The translations under genes were made by a program, and so were the position numbers. Shown here piece by piece: positions 47,394 through 57,452 of a stretch of DNA of 64,000 nucleotides. Source of the DNA: Armillaria gallica (taxonomy: Eukaryota > Basidiomycota > Agaricomycetes > Agaricales > Physalacriaceae); contig JBANDB010000013.1 in NCBI GenBank assembly GCA_037576215.1, positions 2,604,001 to 2,668,000 on the forward strand, written 5' to 3'. Below the pieces are notes generated by a model, which was not told the origin of the DNA, made no database searches, and was given only the letters and a program-made list of their open reading frames with translations. The first letter of the stretch is position 1. Every line of letters starts with the position of its first letter.

Positions 47394-48593
47394 ATGATAC
47401 TACTCCTTATTGTCTTGTCAGTCAATTGTCGCTATCTTACTATGTGGATACTAAATGTTTAGGCCTGTAGATCTTGCCTCCAATTTTCTATTTCGCACGG
47501 GTTTCATTTTGACGTCGTTTCAGGGACTGTGACTGCCGGGATACCTATAACGATATCCTGGCATCGCGATGGGAACGATACAGGCCCAATATCTTTTGAA
47601 CAACTAAGGGGACATAATAATAATTCCTTTCCGTTTAAAGCAATCGATATCCCCGATTTTGACGGGTCGCTCAATGTAGCTTTTCCTGAATCCGGGTGCG
47701 TCCCGACTATCTTTGCAGTAAGTTTACTCATTTTTTTCCCACAGAGAATACTCCGTTGGAGCAAGAATAAATCAATCCAGTGTCCTAGCCGCTACCACAC
47801 AGACATTCTATGTTGCACCCAGTGTCATCTTTTCTGATGTTACTTCGTCCTTTTCTTTTTCTACTTCGTTGGGGACGCCGTACGTAACGTCATATTCTTA
47901 AATTGTCATATCGGATGCTTATGTTCTTTTGGTGTGGGATAGCTTCGTACCCTCGCCTACCTGGACCCAACCGTACGAGTCATTGGTGCCAGAGCCTGTG
48001 TCAGAGCCTTCAGAGTCATCCAGGGGCGTATTTGCACATCATGGTGCTTTCGGAATCTGACCGTAGTCGATTGATCTCATTATTATCGTAGGTCAAATTC
48101 AACCCATCGAAATCGCAAGATATTCATCATTACTGGTGCAGTAATAGGATCTCTGGTGTGCCTGCTGCTCATCTTTGGAGGCGGGACATTTCTTTTCATA
48201 CGCCAGCGGAGGCAACGTAACATAAGGCACCGTCTATCACCCAACCTTAAGATAGTCGCTGAACTCAATTCGCATTCTCCGCCAGTTGGAAATAAAAACA
48301 GCGAAACCATCTCTCCCACGCTGGCAGGTGAGATGACGTCAAACTTGGAGAACCGAAGCCTGGATACAGTCGACCAGAGTCCAGAGGGAACTACGGCTGA
48401 AGATGAGGGAGAAAGGAGAAATAGTAGCGACATGCCTGATGCCTCTGAGCCTCTGAGTGCGCCGCAACAGGATGCCTTGGATTTAGTGGCTGAGGTTTTG
48501 AGGCTGAGGACCCAGTTTCAGCAGTTTATTGTGGAACGAGAAGCAGAGAGAGTTCAGGGAAATGCGTTGGATCCGCCGCCAGCCTATACGTAA
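47394..48593 (+). CDS. Single-pass membrane protein, paralog 3 (best preserved)
   Basis: Exon 1 (47394-47416) MILLLIV; 54-nt intron 47417-47470 (GTCAGT...TAG; an apparent in-frame TAG lies inside the intron). Exon 2 (47471-47717) finishes the signal peptide and encodes GIPITISWHRDGND and FPESGCVPTIF, with a GTAAGT donor after GCA. A middle exon (about 47745-47878) reads in the frame of TFYVAPSV, then a GTACGT...GATAG intron (about 47879-47941) and a Pro/Ser/Glu-rich exon. The last exon (48092-48593) holds the helix VIGSLVCLLLIFGGG, a basic RQRRQR anchor, a charged tail and the PPxY C-terminus DPPPAYT. Predicted route: secretory pathway to plasma membrane or vacuole. The frame between exons 2 and 3 does not close with the shortest intron (27 nt), so the exact acceptor there is unsettled. 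The upstream 280 bases match those of paralog 1. Confidence 0.6.
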
Positions 48594-48599
48594 AGAAAG

Positions 48600-49560
48600 T
48601 TGGAAATTTTTAACTACGTAGTATCAGCTTGATACTCTATAAAATCCGAAGACTCATTTCGCTTGACCTGAAGATAGGGTCCCTACAATCCAACTTACAT
48701 TCATGACGAAGCAACAGTGACGAAATTCACGGACGTACAATGTCTATCTCGATTCTCGAATGGACCTCCATACCAGTTATAATCAGATGACCTCAGACCG
48801 ACAGCCGTACCACATTTACGGGGGAAGTCGGAGAGCGAATCATCGCTCGTTTGATACTAGTAAACATATCGAGATAATGTCACAGGACAAGAAAAAAGGC
48901 ATTTCCATACGTCCAGAAGCTTGCCACTTAGGTGATGTAATATCAGTGTGCAGCGAGTGAGATAAATCGAAGTCAGAGTAAAATGAATCATAGCAGCGTT
49001 TGGAGGAGGTTTTACAGCTCTTCACTTGAAGTACTATCATCGAAAGCCATCGTATTGGCAACATAAATATGGCCAGCTTACGATTGTCAAAAATCTAGGG
49101 ATCAGTTTCTCTCGTGAACGATAAAAAACCGAAATGAGAATCAAATGTAAAGATTCTACATCACCTCGTCCATCTTTATTGGTCAGCTGAGTAAATGCTA
49201 AGAATTGAACCAGAGTAATCACAGGAAGTATCTCACATCGCCCGCCTGATGACGGAGTCAGCGATACATATAGACGAAACATAACGAATGCGGTGAGACA
49301 CGTTGATATCTAGAAAAACCGACGGTCCGATATTGAAATGAAAGGATTAAACGGGTACTTTTCAAGCTACGAGTACCGTGGTCCTTTGTTCGATGTCCAA
49401 ACTTTCGCTGTCTGTCAAAACAAAAAAGCTCAAGAAAAATCTGCAAGAAATCGTTGAGAAGTCGCGAACGAGGCGGGAAGAAATTGGAATAAAATTAGTC
49501 ACATGATACACCACCAAACTCGGCCCGAGCCCCCGGGATAATGCTTTGACACAGTTTGAC
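48600..49560. other. 3' flank of paralog 3, duplicated, with decayed convergent gene copy 3
   Basis: 49040-49160 matches the reverse complement of about 1960-2075 beyond paralog 1 (shared CATCGTATTGGCA-like block and what follows), and 49190-49260 matches the intron-like segment of the convergent gene copies 1 and 2 in inverse orientation. Frames are short. This shows that the duplicated block extends at least 0.7 kb past the membrane-protein gene. Confidence 0.45.
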
Positions 49561-49673
49561 ACTGACCACGACCAATCTTCTGGTCTTCCTTCTTTCCCCA
49601 GCTGTTTTCAATGGCTCTACAATTATGGATCAACATATGCAATTAGGTGCAGGATGAATTTCCAATAGACCAT

Positions 49674-50190
49674 GTACTGTACTATTTTGACCTTATCTTC
49701 ATGTCACAGGTCACAGCAGCTTGTGAAATGAAGATATGCATACCTGATAACATGTCACAGGCCTCAGTGAAGAGACACAAAAAAGTTCCAAAATAGTGTC
49801 TTTTTCAAGTAAGAATAACAAAAAACTCCTTCCTTGAGCATCTACACATGTTTCCAGACATTTCTGTCATATCAGTGATTTGGTTTGATGATGTGGCAGT
49901 GGTGACTCCATTCTGGCAGCCCAAAGGTGGATTCTGTGACCCATTCAGCAAATCCAGCCTTTTATGATGTCATGGATGGCAAAAAGTCACACTCAAGGAG
50001 GGTTGAACTGAAGACCTAGCTACTTGGTCACAGCATTGAGCCACAAGACTACTAGAGCAATTGAATAATTTACAATGTGAAGATGTACATAACATGTCAC
50101 AGACTACAGTGATCTGTGAAGATCTTCCTGGCTGAAGATGTGGCATAACATGTCACAAGCTGTGAAGATAAGGTCAAAATAGTACAGTAC
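49674..50190. mobile_element. MITE, 517 bp, 28-bp perfect inverted ends
   Basis: GTACTGTACTATTTTGACC... at 49674-49701 is repeated exactly in inverse orientation at 50163-50190 (28 of 28). The outermost bases allow a TA target duplication with a CTGTACTATTTTGACC terminal repeat, as in Tc1/mariner elements, though the palindromic GTAC makes the boundary ambiguous. Subterminal repeats of ATAACATGTCACA occur at about 49748, 50088 and 50146. There is no coding capacity. It contains no CpG at all. Confidence 0.75.
49983..50065 (-). ncRNA. Possible tRNA-derived (SINE-like) pol III unit inside the MITE
   Basis: On the minus strand a box A-like TGGCTCAATGC (about 50044-50034) is followed 34 nt later by a box B-like AGTTCAACCCT (about 50010-50000) and then a TTTTT run (about 49987-49983), the pol III terminator. 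The A-B spacing is about 10 nt shorter than in most tRNAs and no acceptor stem can be closed, so it is not a functional tRNA. It could be a captured SINE head. Confidence 0.3.
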
Positions 50191-51526
50191 TAAATGACTG
50201 GAAAGTGCTGACTCTGGGGACAGTGAAAGTGATGACCTACATATAAAGAGGATGTTCTGGGCACTCGCCATCAATGATGACACTATGATGGTGCAGATAT
50301 AGTGTGCATGGACCACCTCCTGATGGATATAGAAGACATGCAACCATGTAAAACCCCTTTCTTCTTTCCTTCCCCATCATGAAGGCTCCACATGCCCAAA
50401 AGCCATGAATGCATGAACCCCACTGTCATTTTCTAAACATCAACTTCAAGCCACTCACATCATAGATTTAACTCAAGTCTAACCTGGTGTATTCACTGCA
50501 ATGTTAAAGTCCTACTGGCATCGTGTCATGGAAGCCATTGCTGAACACTTATTCCCTCTTCCATCAACTGCATGCGCATCAGTACCCCTACCCCTTGACC
50601 ATTGACTATGCATTACCAGAACTCCTCGCCATCAACCAGCACTGGGCTTTAACATTTTCCGTCATGCCTTCTCAGCAACCGGCATCCTTCCCTGCTTGTC
50701 TTCCAAAAGCCACATTTTCAGCTCTGTCCATTTCTCTCCTCAATGTTCAACACCAAGAACATACAAGCCTTTGCCATGCTTTCGTCAATACAGTTGTCAC
50801 TATGTACTGAGAAGCATCCTCAACTATCCATCATAGAGGAGGGAGACTCATATCCATAATCAGCATGCAGTCTTGTGGTAAGAATTTTCATTGATAAGAG
50901 TGCACACCTGGTGCTGACTCTGAATTCTTTCTAGCTATAGGCACAAATGAGGGTCTGAATACCTTAGCCGAGCGGGAATCGTGGAGTTCCAGTGGAGAAA
51001 GACATCTGCTCCTTTGCCCTTACAAGAGTGGTCTTAGTGACCATGAGATTGGGGGATATGCATCACAAGTGTATCTGGAGGAAGACCTTTGGCATACATA
51101 GGAACTCCCTCAGTTGTATAAGCACCAATTCGCAAGATGAGTAAGTAGTACATCTCTTTCATTTTGTTCGACTTGAATTCTGTTCTCATCTCATCATCCA
51201 GATATTCCAGGAGAACAAGATGGAACCAAGGATATGATACAATGATATGCACATTCCCTTCCTTCCGACCTCCATCCCAATCCAGAGTTACCAGACAATA
51301 TGTTCATTAGAACAAGTCAGAGGTTGGCTTGGAACAGAAGGAAGAGTGTGATATTTCAGGTGTGTGGAGGTTGCACATGATCACACCCTTCTCTTCCTTG
51401 ATCTCCCATCATCCTCATACTGTCGTATTGTACCATAGACCATATACAATGCCCTCATTCCTCTTTGAATCCTCTTCATAGAAACCTTCTCTCATCTTTT
51501 GAAAACTCCACACCACACATCAGAAG
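50191..51526. other. CpG-poor leader of the DIRS-like element
   Basis: No long frame (best 95 codons at 50523-50810). Composition matches the downstream retroelement (very few CG dinucleotides), so it is probably its untranslated leader or terminal repeat. I could not find a matching repeat after 57452. Confidence 0.4.
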
Positions 51527-52336
51527 ATGAGCACCTTGCCTAAATTCAAGAAAACCAAGGTGTCGAAACCACCACTACCACCTACGACTAGAGTCTTGAG
51601 GGACAGAGGAGCATTGAAGAAGCCTACAGAGTCGACTTTCCTCCCCTTGGAATTCCAGACCAATGCAGCCTCTACTGCTGGGAACCAGAGAGGTCCTCTG
51701 GGAGGCCCAATGGTGGACATGTCCAGCCTTTTAGCAAGGACAAGGAGTCTCAACAGGGAGATAGAAGGAGATAGGGAGGAGAGTGAAAGACCAGATGAAA
51801 TAGATGACTGGAACAATGGAGAAGGGTTCAACATCAGTGATGGCTTGAATGAAGCAATGGCTCAGTACCAATCCCCACCTAGGCAACCTCTCAAAGCAAA
51901 GGTGAATCCAGTGGACAAATGTCCTAGGGAACCAATGGGGACCTTGCCAGTTGTGCTAATGAAGAAACAGCAGACCAATGCCATTGTCCAAGCGGTAGCA
52001 GCAACCAAGTCCATGCTGGAACTCAGGGTAGCAGCTGCCAAAGGCAAAGGGAGAGACCCAGCAGAAGGACCAGGTATCCCGAAGAAAGCCCCATCGAAAG
52101 GACAAGCTACGCATGCAAAACCAGGTGCATACACCCAAGTCAAGAGGGTAATCCAACAAGAAATCTTCAAGATCTCCAGCTCGCCTGAGATAGTCCAGCC
52201 CACGAAATGTGCAATGAACCCTATGAGACCACCCCACTTCCCCAGTGCTCTGCCAACTCTTGACTGTGCAGGCAAAAGACCACTTGACCAGGCTTACCCA
52301 TGGCTCACAGAACACAAACTCATGTCGTGGTGTTAG
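51527..52336 (+). CDS. DIRS-like element ORF1, unknown function
   Basis: An intact frame of 269 codons, basic and proline/lysine-rich, beginning MSTLPKFKKTKVSKPPLPPT and ending with TAG at 52334-52336. It is predicted disordered; a Lys-rich N-terminus and a stretch of AAAKGKGRD could bind nucleic acid. The next frame starts with ATG immediately after the stop (52337). It may be the N-terminal part of Gag. No recognised domain. The minus frames at 51862-52342 are shadows. Confidence 0.5.
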   Translation: MSTLPKFKKTKVSKPPLPPTTRVLRDRGALKKPTESTFLPLEFQTNAASTAGNQRGPLGGPMVDMSSLLARTRSLNREIEGDREESERPDEIDDWNNGEGFNISDGLNEAMAQYQSPPRQPLKAKVNPVDKCPREPMGTLPVVLMKKQQTNAIVQAVAATKSMLELRVAAAKGKGRDPAEGPGIPKKAPSKGQATHAKPGAYTQVKRVIQQEIFKISSSPEIVQPTKCAMNPMRPPHFPSALPTLDCAGKRPLDQAYPWLTEHKLMSWC

Positions 52337-53341
52337 ATGCACCAGTCAACAAGACTGACCCAGAGGCAGGAACCAAACCCTCCCATAGCACCCACTAGGG
52401 GTGAAGGTAGTGGAGTGGAACCTCCCAATGGCTTAGGTCAATGGCTGGAGCAGACAGATGTCAAGGAATGAGAATGCCTATGTGTCCTGGATGACCAGTT
52501 GAAGGCCACTGCTGAATGCAAGGAGAAGGCAGCTGAAGCAGAACGGAAAGCTATCCAACACAAAGAGGAGGCACGCAAAGCCCTAGATCGCATTCAGGAC
52601 AGGGAGAGTCGCACTGAGCAAGAGTTCAATAGACTCTTGGACCAGCAACAGATTGCCCTGCAAGCAGAACAAGATGCGTGCAACCTCCAAGACCAGGCAA
52701 AGCAAGCCAAGGAGAAAGCAGAGGCAGAACAAGCCGAAGCTGTTGCTTATCAGGCATGGCATGTTGAGGAGGTGGAAAAGGACAAGACTCTATTCCAAGT
52801 TGCTAACAACAACAGTGAGTATGAGCCCCTTCACGTCCAATGGGTGATGCAAGCCCAGAAGAAATACATCCTTCAAGCCATTCGGCCCCAGCCCCATGCA
52901 AGGGCAGACACCCTAACAGGTGTCCCTTCCTACCCTTTCTTGCTTTACAAGTGCTTATGCTAACACATCTCTTCTTACCAAACAGTGGATGCATTCCTGG
53001 TGGAAGTCAAATGTGACGACATCCAGCAGTTAATCCATGAATTCCAACAATATAAAACCTTCACTGCCAACAGAGGTTTCAAATCTACAGAGCTCGATAG
53101 CAGCACCCCTCCTAGAAACATGGGAGCAGGACCTTCCAACAGAGGTATGTCCACAACCAGTGAACGAAATCTCAAAAGTCTAACAGACAAACCAAGTGTA
53201 CACATTCCACACTATTGCAAAAGCAACAATGAAGACATTGTAGCCAGCAGCTGGACCCTTGCAAGCCGGACAGACCATACCAACCAGACATGTACCAATC
53301 ACCCTCTTAGCCATTCCAAGGCAGTGTGTCCAACTGGCTGA
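52337..53341 (+). pseudogene. Coiled-coil Gag-like protein
   Basis: The frame opens at 52337, is broken by TGA at 52469-52471, and continues into a long Lys/Glu/Gln/Ala-rich coiled coil (about 52499-52790, for example EARKALDRIQDRESRTEQEF). An intron at about 52920-52983 (GTGTCC donor, GCTAAC branch-like site, AACAG acceptor) would join it in phase to VDAFLVEVKCDD and on to 53341. Coiled coils are common in retroelement Gag oligomerisation. An intron inside a retroelement frame would be unusual and is inferred only from the frame change. Confidence 0.45.
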
Positions 53342-53399
53342 TTCGCCAAACATTTCCCCTCCATGTCAATGCAGGCAATGAGAATTCTTCTCCAGCCCA

Positions 53400-54390
53400 G
53401 GCATAAGTCCCGAATGTAACTCCTTCAAACACGTCAATGCTGATGCATTCAAATTGGAGATGAACAGAGACCCTTCCCAGCTTCTTCTACCTGAAGAGGT
53501 CATGGAGAACCTGCACAAAGGAATGCTGAAATACCAATCCCTCATGGCATTCACCCCTGAAGTCTGCAAGAAGGAAATGAACCGCACCATTGGCACCAAA
53601 TCGGTGAAGTTCAAACTGACAACATCTGGGGAGGTCAGGATAGCCTCATCGACCACACTCACATTGGAAGAAGAACGAGCCATGAACAGCTCCAACTTCC
53701 ACAGTGCCCTCATCACATATGCTCATGCTCTGAAAAAACACCTGGACATGGGGGATGGGAACCATGGACAAATCACCAACCGAGTATGAGAGAGCCTAGC
53801 AGGTCACCTCAAATGGTGTCTATTCCATACAGATGCGGAAGGGGACCATGAGATCCTCAAATGCTACAGTGAATACATGTGCTGCACCAACTGGCAAGAA
53901 GAGCACCATAACTATGACTACAGCCACAAGATCTGGGAAAAATACACCAGAGAGGTCAACAGAGAACTATATGAAGATCTCAGACCCACCAGGGACTCAG
54001 CACAGAATCAAAAAGTGAAGTCAGACATGCAGATGACTAGGAAACAACCCAACACATCAAACCATCCCCCGAGAGTCAACTGTGAACAAGCTGCTCTGCA
54101 TGATTTGTGGGAGTGCCTCGCATACCTTCAACAACCACTTGCATAACAAACCTGGACCTCATGTCACCTTTTGAGATGGAAAGTGGCAGGACAAGAATGG
54201 CCAAGGATACTGTATTGGTTTTAACAGCTCCAACAACTGTAGTGCTGGTGCCAAATGCCAATACAAACATGCATGCTCCCATTGTGGTGCCACCGACCAT
54301 AACACCCAGTCATCACACTGAAGACATTTTTCTGATAATAACTCCATTCCACTACCGGGCATGGGAGGAGTTGTTGGAGAGCACAGGCAC
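53400..54390 (+). pseudogene. Gag core and CCCH zinc finger of the DIRS-like element
   Basis: A helical Gag-like region (around 53430-53786) continues in the same frame after a TGA (53787-53789) to about 54146. The zinc finger follows in another frame: C-x8-C-x5-C-x3-H from 54211 to 54270 (CIGFNSSNNC...CQYKH), then a CSHCGATDH cluster. The finger matches that of the Gag-YR element at 26.6-27.8 kb in spacing and in the following second cluster. Stops and a frameshift show decay. Confidence 0.6.
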
Positions 54391-54397
54391 ACTTTAG

Positions 54398-56111
54398 GAA
54401 TTTGCAGACATACCGGCTGGGATTCGTTATGGCTTCCTCATCAGTTTAGAAGACTACTACCTATCAGAAACTTTTGCACCACTGAATCATTGCACAACGA
54501 ACAAACATCTAGAATTCCTCAATGAGAAATACAACAAAGAAATGGCAAAGAAACACCTATCCAAGGGATATGAACCTGAGCAACTGTACAGACTAATAGG
54601 TGAGCATCACACCAAAGAGCTGATAACATGAACTTACAAGAAAAGGCCACTACCATACAGCCCCATTAAGCATGGCAGAAACGAGACCAGGGAAACTCCA
54701 TGTCATTGTCAATCATTCCTTCCCAAAATCAGCTAAACAACTGCATCTCTCTCCAACGCAACTCAGCCCAATGAACCAAGAAATACCAGATACCCAACAC
54801 AACAGCATCCCCCTGAACCCCTCAGAAACATCAATAAATGCAGTTATCGATTCCAAAAAATTCCAGTGCACCTGGGGCACATTCTCAGAGTGTTATCTGC
54901 TAGTTGCCAAAGCACCAGAAGGAACAGAAGTAGCTGTCCTCGATGTCGAGTCTGCATTTTGCAATGTACCCACACACCCCTTGGTCAGACCATTCACAGC
55001 AGTTCGACTAGGAGACAAGATACATCTGGACCCATGCCTAAATTTTGGGGCATCACCAGCTCCTGGTATATGGGGATGTATCACTGATGCTATGGTGAAG
55101 ATTCTGATAAACAAAGGAGTTGAAGCACTGCTGAAGTGGGTAGATGACTTCATATTCTTCTGCTATCCAAAGAACAAACTGGAGAATGAAAAGTACACCT
55201 ACAACTATAACGAGAGCATCATATGGAAGACTGCAGAAATGTTAGGTTGGCCATGGGCACCATCAAAATTCCTACCTTTCGCATACACCTTCATATACAT
55301 AGGGTTCCTTTGGAACATGACAAAGAAGGAAGTCTCACTACCCGAGGCGAAGAAGGAGAAGTATCGAAAGAAGCTAGAACAGTGGGAGAGAGGTATGAAA
55401 ATATCGCTTGAAGACACGGAATCAATCATTGGCATGCTAAACCACGTCTGTCTTGTGGTCCCTCATGGATGGACCAGGATGCCCATGCTATACAGATTCC
55501 AGAGCTCCTTCAAAACCAAGGAAACATACATCAAGCATACAGTATTGCATAGCCTTCAGGAAGATATGGCATGGTGGAAGGAAACCCTTGCACAGGACTT
55601 CATGGGTGTCAAAATCAAGATGCCAACCAAACCGCTAAACACCATCCTCATGGTAGATGCCTCTATGAGTTGGGGAATCGGTCTGATACTGGATGACCAT
55701 TGGCTAGCATGGGAGCTTCTTCCAGGATGGAAAACAGAGGGGCGAGAGATAGGATGGGCTGAAATGGTAGCAATTGATCTCGCAATCCGAACACTCATAG
55801 CCAAAGGACTATGGAACTGCCACCTAATCATCAGATCAGACAACCAAGGAGTAATAGGCTCACTGAAAGCAGGATACTCACGTGGTCAAGCCCAAAACCA
55901 GATATTGCGCCACATCTTTGGTCTCACACAAGAATTTGACATCTGGATTACAACAACATGGATTTCAATGAAAGACAATCTTGCAGATGAACCATCAAGA
56001 GGAATTTTTGGACCTCACAATCACTTATTACAGTATGTACTAAAAATCCTGGACTACTTAAAACAATATGTAGCAAGATCAATAGATTTCCATGACCCTA
56101 AATTAAAGTAG
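54398..56111 (+). pseudogene. Reverse transcriptase-RNase H of the DIRS-like element
   Basis: The N-terminal RT part (PAGIRYGFL) lies at 54398-54640 and is separated by a stop and frame change from a 479-codon open frame at 54672-56111. In the latter: RT motif A D91VESAF, motif B GASPAPG (126-132), motif C WVDD (156-159), and an RNase H with D329, E364, D390 and D439 in the expected order. It copies element RNA into DNA and removes the template. The catalytic residues are all present, so decay is limited to the N-terminal side. The RT lacks protease and integrase neighbours, as in DIRS. Confidence 0.85.
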
Positions 56112-56468
56112 CGATGTACAACCAAATACATAAACAAGCTGTACAAGATGAGCAGGAGAGGACCAGAAAAGGAAACCGATCTCTCCTCCTACCACCACAC
56201 TGAAATCATGCCCCAATCCAATCTAGACAACCTAACCCATGAACTATGAGCATACAGGGAAGCTCTCACATGCAGCATTGCACAATCAAGAGAAGAATTT
56301 GCAAATTGCACAATGGCAAGAAAAGAAAGCACACTGTGTACAATCACCACCAGCCATGGAGGAGTCCTGTCCAGCAAATACCACAAATCCAAACCATATC
56401 TCAAACCAAGCCTGCCCTCACAAAGCCCCAACCATGCAGCGAATCTTGACAAACAGAACACATGAGCC

Positions 56469-57452
56469 ATGCCAGAAGAGGTGAAGGAGATGATAGGAAA
56501 GGCATGGGCACTGAGAATGAAAGGGAAGTACGAAGGAGGATGGAAGAGTTTTATGGACTTCTGTGATGCAGCAGGAATCCCAAAGGAAGACAGACTACCA
56601 GCATCAGAGATGACACTATGCCAATTTGTGGCAGCACATGCAGGCAGCATAAGCAGCAACATGGTATGAAACAAGTTGTATGGAATCCAATCCCACCATA
56701 TTCTCCACAATGAACCATACAACTATGGCAGACAACTTGAGTACACTCTCAAAGGCATAGACAAGCTCACACTGGCTTCGAGCAAACGAGACCAGAGGAA
56801 GCCTGTGACGCTGGACATGCTCTTAGTCTTGCATGAAAACCTGAACCATGAATCCCCCTTCGACACTGCCAGATACACTATAGCTTGTATATCCTTCTAC
56901 GGCCAAATCTGAATGGGCGAGCTGCTCCCAGAAACCCAATCCTTAGTGCGCTTCGAACCGGCACACTATCCAACAGTAGCGCATATTCAAAAACCCTGAT
57001 CCAAACTTGGCTCCAGGGTGATCCATCTACCATGAACAAAAGTAGGGAAAGAGAAGGGAGAAGACGTTATGATTTGTAGACAAGCAGGCAAAACAGACCC
57101 CATACAAGCACTCCTGCATCATATCAACACAAACGAGCTTGACCCATCCGCACTGATAGCATCATACAGGACAGACAAAGGTTACCTCAAAACCATCACA
57201 GCAAAGTCCTTCATGCGCCACTGCAACACAATCTGGGAAGCCGCAGACTATGACAAACTATCCGGCCATTGCTTCAGAATAGGTGGCACCACATTCTACC
57301 TCATCATGGGAATCAACTCCGACGTGGTCAAAGTGATAGGAAGATGGTCATCAGAAGCCTTCAAACGCTATTGGCGGAACGTTGAACAGCTAGGGATCCT
57401 ATACACAGAGATGATGGACAACATACCAAGAGATGGAAGGAAAGGTTGCTAG
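56469..57452 (+). pseudogene. Tyrosine recombinase of the DIRS-like element
   Basis: The core-binding domain (from 56469, GKYEGGWKSFMDFC) and the catalytic domain share one frame up to about 56960, broken by TGA at 56667-56669 and 56910-56912. The second stop stands directly before MGELL, exactly where box I arginine is expected (compare LLRLAE in the other recombinase). After a poorly aligned part with further stops, the frame 57069-57452 has box II HCFR (His and Arg), GRWSS and the nucleophile tyrosine in KRYWRN. It would circularise or integrate the cDNA. As it stands it is inactive. Confidence 0.85.

Larger units (their letters stand above)
51527..57452 (+). mobile_element. DIRS-like tyrosine-recombinase retroelement (degenerate)
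   Basis: The order is ORF1, coiled-coil/Gag, Gag zinc finger, RT-RNase H, tyrosine recombinase, all on the plus strand. RT fused to RNase H without protease or DDE integrase, followed by a tyrosine recombinase, defines the DIRS order. The coding set is broken by several TGA stops and at least three frame changes. CpG is strongly depleted from about 49570 to 57480 compared with both flanks. The outer repeats expected of DIRS elements were not found, so true ends are unknown. Confidence 0.85.

Noticed and set aside
47456..47462. In-frame TAG in paralog 3 as a nonsense mutation
   Set aside because: It lies inside an intron supported by the same donor and acceptor in all three paralogs.
47895..47900. 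TAA in the middle of paralog 3 and the conserved frame around it (DAYVLLVWD)
   Set aside because: All three paralogs have GTATGT or GTACGT before and GATAG after this stretch, so it is an intron whose conservation reflects recent duplication.
51862..52342. Two minus-strand frames of 137 and 128 codons
   Set aside because: They are antisense shadows of element ORF1; CpG and stop depletion in this block inflates antisense frames.
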